From DASUFP01 sp036274495 (lineage in GTDB: Bacteria > Bacteroidota > Bacteroidia > AKYH767-A > OLB10), in contig DASUFP010000039.1 of assembly GCA_036274495.1 (NCBI GenBank), positions 1 through 64,000 of the forward strand: DNA of 64,000 nucleotides, in the 5' to 3' direction. Position 1 is the first letter of the stretch, and each line of letters begins with the position of its first letter. Below, one piece after another: positions 18,919 to 28,713 of the stretch. The notes beneath the pieces are model-generated. The model did not search any database, was not told the origin of the DNA, and saw only the letters and a program-made list of their open reading frames with translations. The translations under genes and the position numbers were made by a program.

Positions 18919-19436
18919 GACACCAGATTACCTCCCCCGCTTGCGCGGTGTCGGTGATCTGGTGTTGGGGGGCCGTTCTCCAATCCCTTTCCGCCGCTTC
19001 GCGGCTTCAGGGGATTTTTGTTTTTCCGCTCTTGATTCCAGATTACCTCCGCCGCTTCGCAGCGTCAGGGGATTTTTTGTTTTTCCGCTCTTGATTCCAG
19101 ATTACCTCCCCCGCTTGCGCGGTATCGGTGATCTGGTGTTGGGGGGCCGTTCTCCAATCTCTTGCCGCCGCTTCGCAGCATCAGGGGATTTTTGTTTTTC
19201 CGCTCTTGATTCCAGATTACCTCCCCCGCTTGCGCGGTGTCGGTGATCTGGTGTTGGGGGGCCGCTCACAATTCCCTTTCCGCCGCTTCGCGGCGTCAGG
19301 GGATTTTTGTTTTTCCGCTCTTGATTCCAGATTACCTCCCCCGCTTGCGCGGTGTCGGTGATCTGGTTGGGGGGGGGCCGTTCTCCAATCCCTGGCCGCC
19401 GCTTCGCGGCGTCAGGGGATTTTTGTTTTTCCGCTC
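18919..19436. repeat. Array of ~115-bp GC-rich units with paired hairpins
   Basis: Five units, each starting near 'ccagattacctcc' (18924, a shortened one at 19036, 19095, 19211, 19326), each end in 'ggggatttttgtttttccgctc'. Each full unit holds two hairpins: CCAGAT...ATCTGG enclosing CCGC-ttgc-GCGG, and CCGCCGC-ttc-GCGGCG followed by GGGG and a T-rich tail. The second reads as an intrinsic terminator on the plus strand. The reading frames across it are by-products. GC content is far above the flanks. Confidence 0.85.
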
Positions 19437-19460
19437 GCCCAGACTCGTCTGGCTCGCTTC

Positions 19461-19497
19461 AAAACAAAAATCCCCTCCGACTTCGTCGGAAGGGATT
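19461..19497 (-). terminator. Intrinsic terminator, probably the original tRNA-Cys terminator
   Basis: On the minus strand AATCCC-TT-CCGAC-GAA-GTCGG-A-GGGGATT is followed by TTTGTTTT. It lies 3 bp beyond the orphan tRNA 3' end at 19501-19517, in the position expected for the terminator of tRNA-Cys before the island inserted. Confidence 0.75.
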
Positions 19498-19500
19498 GGT

Positions 19501-19517
19501 GAGGTCGCGAGCAGATT
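19501..19517. repeat. Left attachment core (orphan tRNA-Cys 3' end)
   Basis: gaggtcgcgagcagatt is identical over 17 bp to 61006-61022 inside and next to the tRNA-Cys 3' end. There is no tRNA body here: the next bases (tctgaggg) diverge at once. This is the left att site of the island. Confidence 0.85.
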
Positions 19518-19576
19518 TCTGAGGGTCAGGGCTAATTGATTGATTTGACACGTTTTATGTCCATTTCCAATGAGCA

Positions 19577-19596
19577 GGTGAAGCAAAAGGTGAAGC
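19577..19596. repeat. Left arm-type direct repeats (GGTGAAGC x2)
   Basis: Two copies of GGTGAAGC, at 19577-19584 and 19589-19596, start 12 bp apart, 60 bp inside the left att core. The same motif (as GGTGAAAC) with the same 12-bp offset occurs near the right end. They may be integrase arm-binding sites; inferred from position and symmetry. Confidence 0.5.
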
Positions 19597-19627
19597 AAAA
19601 TGACATTACATGTCCCATACAATGCAT

Positions 19628-22600
19628 TTAACGGGCTACGACAAATTTGAAATAGTACTTTTTTGCGCCGATTTGTAATGCTCCCAAATAAATACCATCA
19701 TTCAAATTTTTAACATCCACCAAATAGGTACTTTCTTCCGGAGTTAAGCGTAGAGACCGTGTGCCTCCGGCAAGTTTCCCTTCAATGGTATAAATCTCAA
19801 GATTAGTATTGAAAGACTTCTCAACATGTAACTCCAAAGTAAAACTGCCGGATGTAGGGTTAGGATAAATTGCCAAATTGTTATTGGAGTCTGAGTTTAC
19901 CAACCTTGGACTAATACAGATAGCAAGCTCTGAAGAAGTCAATGTACCGGAATTTAAGGATGTAAAATTCGCCAAATCACCCTCATTGCTAATAATCCCT
20001 GGATTGTTTGTTTGTAAGTTTAAATTGGTTAACGTACTGGAGATATTGAGTTGGTTGCAGCCACTGTTACCTGTTGAATCAACTTTGACAATGTAGCCGG
20101 TTTGCGTTCCGGAATCAAGTATATGACCTGAAATAAAATACCCTCCATCCTGGCATTTTGTTAAAGATGATGCATGCTCATCAGTGAGGACATCACCATA
20201 TGCCTTTGACCATATCAATACTCCGGTACTTGTAGTTCTGATGAGCAAAATCTGAGAACCATAACCCGAAACATTGCCGCTAAATGAAATCACATAGTCG
20301 CCATTGTCTGCTTGAACAATTTCGCCTCTTTCATAGGAACTACTTATTGAAATCGGATTACTAATCCACTTAGACCAGGTCAGTGAACCATTAGCTCCAA
20401 GCTTCATCAGCGCAAATTTGTTATTGTAAGTCCCCATGACCATATACCCACCTTCAATAGATTTGACAATTGAACCACCTCCTATTTGGTCTGAAATATT
20501 AAAATGGGCCTTATTTTCCAATAAATTTCCCAATGTGTCATATTTCAAAAATAAGAATCCATCATAAAACCCATTGCCTGCATCATATTGCTCAACCGTT
20601 CCGATTGCTACGATTTCGTTATTGAATTGAATAATATCGCTAATAGAGCTGCTGTAACCATCAATAGTTCCGAAATTGTTTATCCAGTCCAGACTTCCTG
20701 ATGAGCCAATCTTTGCAACCATTGCTTTATACTCAAATGTTGCAGGGAAATACAATTTGCCACAAACCAAGTTCGCATTCGAGGTCATATTTATTACTTT
20801 GTTAAAGGTTGCCTGATAAGCGGGGTTCACAAAATTCGGGTCCTTTATTAAAAACCCATTTGCAATAACTCCTGCCGAATTAGCATGCATCAATATACCG
20901 CCAGTATAGCTATTGATTCCAGCGTTATATATTAATTGACCAGCACTGGAGGTGCCGCCACCGTTTGTCGGTAAAATATTCCAGGAATAGATAGTTCCAG
21001 TCGTCCAGTTATGTGCATTACCTTGGGATACACCATGAGCATCTGTTTTAATAATTAATGCATCTCCGGTTTGATTTGATATATTATTGTATAACCCAGT
21101 TATAGTGTATCCTTGGTCAACATTTTGGAATGCATCGGTTAAAGCAAAGGCATTATTCACTTGTCGTTGAAAAGATATTGCTGGGCATAATTGACTTATT
21201 GTTGTTACTACTGACACTCTTGAACAGTTGAATCCATTAGTAACCGTGACAGAATACTGTCCGGAATCCTTTACCCATAAACTTTGAGCTGTTTCACCTA
21301 ATATATCAATGTTGTTTTCCTTCCATTGATACGAATATGCATTTCCTATTGGAGCTACCAATTCTACACTATCGGGAGGACAAATACTTGACGAACCATT
21401 TACAGTGATAGTTGCTGAAGGAGGCCCCGAAACAATTATTGTAGGTGAATTTCTCGTGCATCCGTTTGGACCAGTAATAGTGACTTTATAAGCGCCAGCC
21501 ATTGAAGCGTAATACGTTTGGTTTGTGGCACCAGAAATATTATTGCCATACCTCTTCCATTGATATGTATATCCAGTTCCTGTTCCCGTAGATAATAAAA
21601 CTGAATCCCCAGTACAAAATCCTGTGTCCACGCTTGGTGTGATTGTGGCAGTAGGCAAGGGCAAGACTGTAACTAATATAGGATTCGACTTCTTTTTACA
21701 GCCACTTGAATTTGTGACCTCCACTTTATAGTTTCCGGTTGCTGTTGCTTGGTATGTTGAAGCAGTTGCACCGTTTAACGGATTGCTGTATTTATACCAT
21801 TGGTAAGTGAGTCCTGAGCCCTGGTTTGCACTTAACGTGACATTACCTCCAGCACAAAATGTAGTGGCTCCTGAAGCGGTAATGCTTGCTGCGGGCTTGG
21901 GTACAACGAATATCTCGACAGGTTGTGATTTCCTAAAACAGCCGTTGCTGTCTGTAACCAGAACTCTGTATTTACCGGCTGAAGTGGCCAGGTATGTTGA
22001 ACCCGATGTGGAATCAACCACATTACTGTATCTATACCACTTATAAGTATACCCTGTACCCACGTTGGCGTTTAGCGCTAAAGAGCTGCCAGCACAAATT
22101 GTTGTAGTACCTGCCGGAGTTATAGAGGCCGGTGGAGCTGATATTGATGTAACAAGTACAGGGGCTGAGTTTTTACTGCATCCGTTGGAATCAGTGACCC
22201 TCACTTTGTAACTACCAGTTGTAGAAGCTGTATAACTGGAAGTTGTGGCTCCGTTTATTGCATTGCCGTATTTTGTCCATTGGTATGTCAATCCGAGCCC
22301 TGTGTTTGCATTAAGTACTACTGAGCCTCCCGCACAAAAATATGTGGAGCTAAGAGGGGTAGCGACTGCTTGTGGCAAAGAATGAACTGTAACTGGTAAA
22401 AATGAAGATGTCGAACTACATCCTGAATTATTAGTTACAATTACTTGATAATTTCCACCAGTAGTGGCAGTATAAGAATCAGATGAAGCACCTTGAATTT
22501 CAATTCCATCTTTTAGCCAACTGTATGTGTTTGTGCTACCTGTGTCAGTTTGAATAATCACGGAATTTCCGGAACAGAATGTTGTTGAACTTAATGGGGT

Positions 22601-25600
22601 TATTGATGATGCAGGATTACCGACTACCGTTATATAATTGGGTATAGTAAGTGTATCTATCTTACCTGGAAAAGTTGCAATTAATGTGACATCGTATATT
22701 CCTGGAGTATTATATACAATTGATGGGTTGGGCAAAGTTGATGTTGAAGGTATACCTCCTGGGAATTGCCACATAACATTTGAAGCTACTGTAGATTGAT
22801 TAATAAATTCAACTATACCATTTGCACAAATCGAAGTATTATTGGCACCAATTCCTGCTATAAATATTGAAGTATCGCTATAGATGTGAATCGGCACAAA
22901 TGCGGTAACACCATTATAAGACAGATTTAGAATAGAATCTCCTTGATTTTTTCCAATAATGAAGCCTTGTCCTAAATGCTGCGCAAGATTAGTGTCCAAT
23001 GAAATTTGTAGATTTGGGTCATATGAAATATCTCTAATAATCCCATCACTAAATATTCCTTTGATATTTAATTTAGCAATGAGTCCTACAGTTAGTTCAA
23101 GCACATTCGGTTCGGCGAATATTGAATCAATATAAGCATTGGTATTAACATTAATTTTTATTGAATCCAAACAGGTATAATTCAATGTATCACCACCCAA
23201 ACTAACCAAGTTGACTATTCCAATAGCTTCTTGAGGAATTATATAACTATACGTAAGATGTGCAGTGATAGAATCATGAAATTCCGGTTCAATAAAATTA
23301 TTTCCGGCACCAAATAAAATTTTATTTACATTTCCATGACCTTGTACAGATACTGCAATTGTATCTCCAGCATTAAAACTTTGATAATTGCTTGGAAATT
23401 GAAAAGTTACACTATCGAGTAATGGCATTGAATATTGTATCGGCAATGAAACATTAATGGTTGCTGGATTAGGTTGAGGTTCATTAATTAGCCCTGGCTC
23501 AAATCCATCCATTGTAAACTTTGATAAATCAATTGGACTACTATTAATTAAATCCGTTAATACTCCCAAGATGCTTGGATTTGATGAAGCTCCCATGTGG
23601 CACTGGTCGCTATAATCAGTGTTACTAATTTGAAAGCTGGATTCTTGCGAATGAACATCTACGATGTTGTCATTCTCTTCGCCATTAAATATATCATGAA
23701 CTGAATATGCATTTGCTGCAGCAAAAATAACAGCTCTGCAACCTCCATTTGATTCCAATATATTCTCATCTTGATTAGTTGAAATCAAATTTGAAGGCAC
23801 TTTGTTCTGAATAGCAGTAGGAATATTTAAATTTGAAATTGCAGTACTATTTACTCTCAAATCTTCTATAGCCCCTTTATAAGGATTTCTTCCAGTTAGA
23901 AACAGCATCGTTCTTACTTGGTCGTTATCTGGCCAACCTATGTTTCCATCAGGCCAATTCAAGTAATTTGCCATTTGAGAACCATAATGAGGTGTATTGA
24001 CAGTAAGAAGTTTTTGAATTTCACCTTTATAATTTGAGCTTTGCAAATATAATCTTGCAAGTACTCCTCCCATGCTATGAGCAATTACTACTAATTTACC
24101 ACAGGAAAAATAATTTTGTCTTGCTTTATAAAATAAGTCTGTTCTACCATTTATTATTACAAATCTGTTTTGATTAAAATAGACATCATTTGTTGATTTA
24201 TAATCTAATCGAAGTGTAAGAAAGTTAGTTTGGTAGTTTACATCATTTGAGAATACGTTTCCAGGATATAAATTCGTAACAAGCAATTCCATTTCAAACT
24301 CCTTAAATGCATCTCTATCCCCCCACAATCCATGAACCATCATCAATGGAGCCCTATAAATGTGAATAGGGAAATTTATACCAGATATTGGTGTATTGCC
24401 ATTATATATTATTTGTAAGCTGCATTCTCTTTTTAATTGACTCAGCTCCATATATGTCGGATGATGATAAACGAATTCCAATTCATTTGTTCCAATTACT
24501 GTAGGTGTATCGAAATATCCATATTTCTCAATGTCGTTTTGAATTTGACCATTTTCATTAAGTAATCTCAAGTTAATTGTTGAAATATCTGTTGCAAAAA
24601 CTCGAATTCTGGTCGCAGCAGAACCATCGGCACAGATTTTAACTGGATTTGATGTGGCAAATGGGCTACCAGCATAAAGTGTTAATGGCTGAGCAAGTGC
24701 AGGAATATTGCTAACTTGATTGATAAAAGTGATATCATTAACAGATGGAGGCAGAGTATTTACCGTCGCATATCCATAGTCACAATCATTACAGGTAGAC
24801 TCGAACCCATTTATATAAACTTTACATGCATAATTGCCACTCACAGTTGCCGTGAATGAAGCATTTGCACCAAGAGCCGTTCCAGTACAAGAAGTTCCTG
24901 CATACCATTTATACGCATAACTTCCACCTGAGCCTCCTGTAGCGATGCAAGTCATTAGTACTGACCCAGTCCCTGTATTATCATTTACATTTGAAGTTGG
25001 GCTTGAACAAGAAGATGTTATGGTTGCCATTCCATAGTCACAGGAAAAACAAGTTGATTCAAATCCTGAAATATATGCTTTGCAGGCATAGTTTCCGGAT
25101 ACAGTTGTGAGATAAGTTGAGTTCGTTCCAATAGGAATTCCGGAACATGAAGTGCCACTATACCATTTGTAAAGAACACTACCACCAGACCCACCGGAAG
25201 TGATGCATGTTAAAGTTACATTTGGATTGCCTGAACTATTATTCACTGTTGCAATAGGTGAAGTACAACCACCTGGTGCAATTAAATAGGGTCCACCACT
25301 GGTCATACCATCACTTACCCATCCGGTCAATTTTTGTGTTGTTCCTCCACTACTTGTATAGCAATTTGGTGTCAAATAAACTTCATACCAATTGTCCCCA
25401 TTGATAACTTGTGGAGAAGAGGTGGTTCTTGCAAGCTTTTGATTTGGCTCAAAAGAAGCCCATTGGTAAGCATAACCAGTATTATATATCCATGTTTGTG
25501 ACCCGTTTGCAGAATTTTTGATTAATACTCCATTGATTGCGCTTGGCTGAACAATTAAATAATTATTTGGTGTACTGGAAATCCCAAAGAAATTTGTAGC

Positions 25601-25867
25601 CACAAATGCCGTTGTAGGGTATCCTGCTTGTCCATGTGCATTAGGTATATCAAATTCGTACCAAGTATAACCACAGTTTGAACCAGTTGTGTTTATTACC
25701 ACAAATGAATGAGGGTCATTAACTTGTCCAAAAGATGTTGCTGACGTGCAATTTGCAGCACGGATATTTACATTTGTTCCATTGCATTTGTAGACAGATT
25801 GGGCAAAGGAATTTGAAAAAAGCAAGCAAAGATTAACTATTGTTAAAACGAGTGTTATACCTTTCAT
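19628..25867 (-). CDS. Large secreted T9SS protein with lipase-like alpha/beta-hydrolase domain
   Basis: The protein has 2079 residues. Signal peptide 1-23 (MKGITLVLTIVNLCLLFSNSFAQ). An SH3-like/cysteine-bearing region comes first, then two ~80-residue repeats (FESTCxxCDYG). An alpha/beta-hydrolase domain covers about 500-760: MVHGLWGDRDAF is the oxyanion region, and the nucleophile serine is in AHSMGGVLARLY (~595). A PKD domain (about 1000-1090), six ~85-residue Ig-like repeats (about 1095-1560), a beta-propeller-like region and a T9SS sorting domain (IYPNPTSGSFTLE) complete it. It resembles secreted lipases/acyltransferases, but the acid and histidine of the triad are not assigned. It is the only obvious non-defence cargo at the island's left end. 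Confidence 0.82.
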   Translation of the reverse strand: MKGITLVLTIVNLCLLFSNSFAQSVYKCNGTNVNIRAANCTSATSFGQVNDPHSFVVINTTGSNCGYTWYEFDIPNAHGQAGYPTTAFVATNFFGISSTPNNYLIVQPSAINGVLIKNSANGSQTWIYNTGYAYQWASFEPNQKLARTTSSPQVINGDNWYEVYLTPNCYTSSGGTTQKLTGWVSDGMTSGGPYLIAPGGCTSPIATVNNSSGNPNVTLTCITSGGSGGSVLYKWYSGTSCSGIPIGTNSTYLTTVSGNYACKAYISGFESTCFSCDYGMATITSSCSSPTSNVNDNTGTGSVLMTCIATGGSGGSYAYKWYAGTSCTGTALGANASFTATVSGNYACKVYINGFESTCNDCDYGYATVNTLPPSVNDITFINQVSNIPALAQPLTLYAGSPFATSNPVKICADGSAATRIRVFATDISTINLRLLNENGQIQNDIEKYGYFDTPTVIGTNELEFVYHHPTYMELSQLKRECSLQIIYNGNTPISGINFPIHIYRAPLMMVHGLWGDRDAFKEFEMELLVTNLYPGNVFSNDVNYQTNFLTLRLDYKSTNDVYFNQNRFVIINGRTDLFYKARQNYFSCGKLVVIAHSMGGVLARLYLQSSNYKGEIQKLLTVNTPHYGSQMANYLNWPDGNIGWPDNDQVRTMLFLTGRNPYKGAIEDLRVNSTAISNLNIPTAIQNKVPSNLISTNQDENILESNGGCRAVIFAAANAYSVHDIFNGEENDNIVDVHSQESSFQISNTDYSDQCHMGASSNPSILGVLTDLINSSPIDLSKFTMDGFEPGLINEPQPNPATINVSLPIQYSMPLLDSVTFQFPSNYQSFNAGDTIAVSVQGHGNVNKILFGAGNNFIEPEFHDSITAHLTYSYIIPQEAIGIVNLVSLGGDTLNYTCLDSIKINVNTNAYIDSIFAEPNVLELTVGLIAKLNIKGIFSDGIIRDISYDPNLQISLDTNLAQHLGQGFIIGKNQGDSILNLSYNGVTAFVPIHIYSDTSIFIAGIGANNTSICANGIVEFINQSTVASNVMWQFPGGIPSTSTLPNPSIVYNTPGIYDVTLIATFPGKIDTLTIPNYITVVGNPASSITPLSSTTFCSGNSVIIQTDTGSTNTYSWLKDGIEIQGASSDSYTATTGGNYQVIVTNNSGCSSTSSFLPVTVHSLPQAVATPLSSTYFCAGGSVVLNANTGLGLTYQWTKYGNAINGATTSSYTASTTGSYKVRVTDSNGCSKNSAPVLVTSISAPPASITPAGTTTICAGSSLALNANVGTGYTYKWYRYSNVVDSTSGSTYLATSAGKYRVLVTDSNGCFRKSQPVEIFVVPKPAASITASGATTFCAGGNVTLSANQGSGLTYQWYKYSNPLNGATASTYQATATGNYKVEVTNSSGCKKKSNPILVTVLPLPTATITPSVDTGFCTGDSVLLSTGTGTGYTYQWKRYGNNISGATNQTYYASMAGAYKVTITGPNGCTRNSPTIIVSGPPSATITVNGSSSICPPDSVELVAPIGNAYSYQWKENNIDILGETAQSLWVKDSGQYSVTVTNGFNCSRVSVVTTISQLCPAISFQRQVNNAFALTDAFQNVDQGYTITGLYNNISNQTGDALIIKTDAHGVSQGNAHNWTTGTIYSWNILPTNGGGTSSAGQLIYNAGINSYTGGILMHANSAGVIANGFLIKDPNFVNPAYQATFNKVINMTSNANLVCGKLYFPATFEYKAMVAKIGSSGSLDWINNFGTIDGYSSSISDIIQFNNEIVAIGTVEQYDAGNGFYDGFLFLKYDTLGNLLENKAHFNISDQIGGGSIVKSIEGGYMVMGTYNNKFALMKLGANGSLTWSKWISNPISISSSYERGEIVQADNGDYVISFSGNVSGYGSQILLIRTTSTGVLIWSKAYGDVLTDEHASSLTKCQDGGYFISGHILDSGTQTGYIVKVDSTGNSGCNQLNISSTLTNLNLQTNNPGIISNEGDLANFTSLNSGTLTSSELAICISPRLVNSDSNNNLAIYPNPTSGSFTLELHVEKSFNTNLEIYTIEGKLAGGTRSLRLTPEESTYLVDVKNLNDGIYLGALQIGAKKYYFKFVVAR

Positions 25868-26178
25868 GTGGTTTTCGGTTAGGTGATTGATGAAAGATTT
25901 TAATGATTACAGGTGTTAATAAAATCTTGGTCATAAGATTATAAAATATCCATGTAACTATCAATACCCGAATACATTGCTCCTTTAAATTACCTATATA
26001 GATTAAAAACACTATTATATTAATATTCAATGCTTTACCACAAATGGCCTTAATCTCACCATATCCCAATCCCAAATTAAATTGAATTATCATTCATTAA
26101 GGACTATTATATTTTTTGGCTAAGAAGTACATTTATCGCCTAAATATTGTGATTTTTAGGTTTAGAAAAGTTCAACCC

Positions 26179-26916
26179 ATGAATAATGTCATTCCAATTG
26201 TGATTGCCTTTCATCCTTCAACCAGCAGATTCATTCACATTGATGAAGCCAGTAATGGACTATCTTGTAATTGTGTTTGCATTCAATGCAATGAAAAGCT
26301 TGAAGCCATACAAGGCAATAAAAGAAAGAGGCATTTCCGGCACCACGTTAATACCAACTGCGTAGGAGCAAAGGAAACTGCCCTTCATGAGTTAGGTAAG
26401 CAAATACTGGTTGAAAATAATCGGATTAATATCCGTAACCATGGTATCATTACATATTCCAATGCAATTGCTGAAAAAAGATTAGAAAAATATCGACCAG
26501 ATGTTACTGCGTTTTATGAAGGTCAACCTATATATTTCGAAATTTTTGTGTCTCATGCTGTTGATAAAGAGAAGGCCAAATTTTTCTCTGACAACAAAAT
26601 TAAATCCTTAGAAATTGATTTAAGCAAAAGCTTGACGGCCAATTTTGATGAAATAAAACAAATGGTTTTGGAAAAGACTCAACTGCAAACCGTATTCTAT
26701 TGGGAAGATATTTCCGAATTGCCTTTAATTGATAGGAAGTATGATGTCAGATTTTTTGAAAGCCTTATTTTATTCTTAGTTATTCTCTTGGCTTTCATTG
26801 GCATCCTAAAACTCATGAAAAACAAAAACAAATTAAATTATACCTTCATCGCAAAATCTTCATATCAAAAGCTGAAAAACAAACCTTATGGCCTACGAAA
26901 AACCTATTACAATTAA
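26179..26916 (+). CDS. CoiA-like nuclease-domain protein with C-terminal membrane helix
   Basis: The protein has 245 residues from ATG 26179 (MNNVIPI). The frame is open to 26116, but those 21 residues are unlike the family. A zinc-binding-like N-terminal part (CNCVCIQC, then HFRHH) and a nuclease-like core (RPDVTAFYEG...IYFEIFVSH) match the layout of CoiA-type competence/restriction-like proteins. There the Asp and Glu of a PD-(D/E)XK site are D in RPDV and E in FEIF. A membrane helix (SLILFLVILLAFIGILKL) is near the C-terminus, which is unusual for a nuclease. It overlaps the next gene by 29 bp, so the two are coupled. Confidence 0.6.
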   Translation: MNNVIPIVIAFHPSTSRFIHIDEASNGLSCNCVCIQCNEKLEAIQGNKRKRHFRHHVNTNCVGAKETALHELGKQILVENNRINIRNHGIITYSNAIAEKRLEKYRPDVTAFYEGQPIYFEIFVSHAVDKEKAKFFSDNKIKSLEIDLSKSLTANFDEIKQMVLEKTQLQTVFYWEDISELPLIDRKYDVRFFESLILFLVILLAFIGILKLMKNKNKLNYTFIAKSSYQKLKNKPYGLRKTYYN

Positions 26917-28663
26917 GGATGCGATTGAGAATATTCAAAAGAAGAAGTACGTTCTTCCATCAATTCAAAGAGAATTTGTATGGGAGGCAAATCAAATTGA
27001 AAAATTATTTGATTCTCTGCTTAGAGACTATCCTATTAGCACTTTTCTATTCTGGAATGTTGAAAAACTAAAAATTAATGAATTTCAATTTTATGAGTTT
27101 CTTCAACATTACCATGAGCGTGATGCGACTCATAACCCAAAGGCATCTTTAGCTAATGACGAGGATGTAATTGCAATTCTTGATGGACAACAACGCTTAA
27201 CTTCACTTTTCATAGCCTTGAAGGGCACATATGCTGAAAAATTACCATATTATTCCTGGGATAGCAATAAAGCTTTCCCCAAGAAAAAGTTATACATTAA
27301 CTTAATTAAGGAAGCCGAAGATGTTGAAATGTTATACAATTTTAAGTTCCTAACTGAAGAGGAAATCAAAAATCAATCTGACGGCTTTTATTGGTATGAA
27401 GTAAGTAATATTTTCGACATCAAGGAATATCCAGATGTAATGACCTTTTTAATTTCGAGTGGATTGACTGATTCCTCCAAATATACAGATGAACAGATTC
27501 GATTCTCTATGAATACCATGAATAATCTGTATAATGCTATTCATCAAAAAGGAACAATTAATTTCTACCTGGAGCGAAGTGATAAACTTGATAAAGTGTT
27601 ACAGATATTCATCAGAATTAACAGTGGTGGAACAAAATTGAGTTATTCTGATTTATTATTGTCTGTAGCAACTGCACAATGGCAAGAAAAAGATGCCAGG
27701 CAAGAAATTCATGATTTTGTTGACGAATTAAATGGTATAGGCCAAGGTTTTGATTTTGACAAAGATTTCGTTTTAAAATCCTGCTTAGTATTAGGGGATT
27801 TTAATGATGTAAAATTTAAAGTTGACAATTTTACTAAAACCAATATGCTAAAGATTGAGTCTCTGTGGAATAATATTACTCAATCTGTTTACACCGCAGT
27901 AAAATTGGTATCAAATTTTGGATTTAATCGTTCAACCCTTACATCCGCAAACACCCTCATTCCAATTGCATACTATTTAATGAAGAATAATCATGACGAG
28001 GCCTTTTTGACCAAGACCAAGTTTGAGCTTGAACGACAAAAAATACGACAATGGCTTCTTAGAGTATTACTCAAAAGAGTTTTTAGTGGCACACCTGATA
28101 ATCTTTACCCACAATTAAGAAAACTTATCAATGACGGCAATGGCGAATTCCCTCTCCAATCAATAATTGAATTTTATAGAGGCACAAATAAGAGTATAAT
28201 ATATAATTCAGATGATATAAACACTCTTGTTGAAATGGAATATGGAAACAAGTTTTCGTTTGCTGCTTTAGCAATAATTTATCCGGAACTGAACCTCGTT
28301 CATACGTTTCATATGGACCACATCCATCCAAAAAAATTCTTTAGTGAAGTAAAGCTCAAGAAGAGGGGTATAATTCCCGAACACATTAAATTCTTCCTTG
28401 AAAATTATAACAAACTGAGTAATATTCAACTATTGGAAGGCAATTTGAACAAACAAAAAAATGGAACAGAATTATCCTCATGGTTAAATGATAATTTCAA
28501 AACCAGCTCAGCATCTCAAGCATTTAAAATGCTTCATATGATACCTGAAAACATTTCTTTAGAATTGGATAATTTTCAGCAATTCTACAATGTGAGAAAA
28601 TCGCTATTGGTAAACAAGTTTTCGGAAATATTACTTGACCCAACACATGCAAATGCAAATTAA
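26888..28663 (+). CDS. GmrSD-type DUF262/HNH restriction protein
   Basis: The protein has 591 residues. The DUF262 domain has YVLPSIQREFVW (21-32) and ILDGQQRLTSL (97-107), the ParB/Srx-like nucleotide-binding DGQQR motif of GmrS. The C-terminal region has FHMDHIHPKKFF (about 475-485), the HNH-type DUF1524 nuclease. A single-chain GmrSD is a type IV restriction enzyme against modified phage DNA. Its start overlaps the CoiA-like gene, which suggests a two-gene unit. Specificity is not readable. Confidence 0.8.
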   Translation: MAYEKPITIKDAIENIQKKKYVLPSIQREFVWEANQIEKLFDSLLRDYPISTFLFWNVEKLKINEFQFYEFLQHYHERDATHNPKASLANDEDVIAILDGQQRLTSLFIALKGTYAEKLPYYSWDSNKAFPKKKLYINLIKEAEDVEMLYNFKFLTEEEIKNQSDGFYWYEVSNIFDIKEYPDVMTFLISSGLTDSSKYTDEQIRFSMNTMNNLYNAIHQKGTINFYLERSDKLDKVLQIFIRINSGGTKLSYSDLLLSVATAQWQEKDARQEIHDFVDELNGIGQGFDFDKDFVLKSCLVLGDFNDVKFKVDNFTKTNMLKIESLWNNITQSVYTAVKLVSNFGFNRSTLTSANTLIPIAYYLMKNNHDEAFLTKTKFELERQKIRQWLLRVLLKRVFSGTPDNLYPQLRKLINDGNGEFPLQSIIEFYRGTNKSIIYNSDDINTLVEMEYGNKFSFAALAIIYPELNLVHTFHMDHIHPKKFFSEVKLKKRGIIPEHIKFFLENYNKLSNIQLLEGNLNKQKNGTELSSWLNDNFKTSSASQAFKMLHMIPENISLELDNFQQFYNVRKSLLVNKFSEILLDPTHANAN

Positions 28664-28713
28664 TTGACCTTTCACTATAACTTTATTAGATGCTCAAAAA
28701 CAATAAATATAAA

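Noticed and set aside
18919..19436. Regular repeats resembling a CRISPR array
   Set aside because: Units are ~115 bp and nearly identical throughout, with no unique spacers and no cas genes.
18851..19539. Several open frames with PPLR/RGF repeats across the GC-rich units
   Set aside because: They are the translation of the repeat DNA in different frames, with no start signals or family match.
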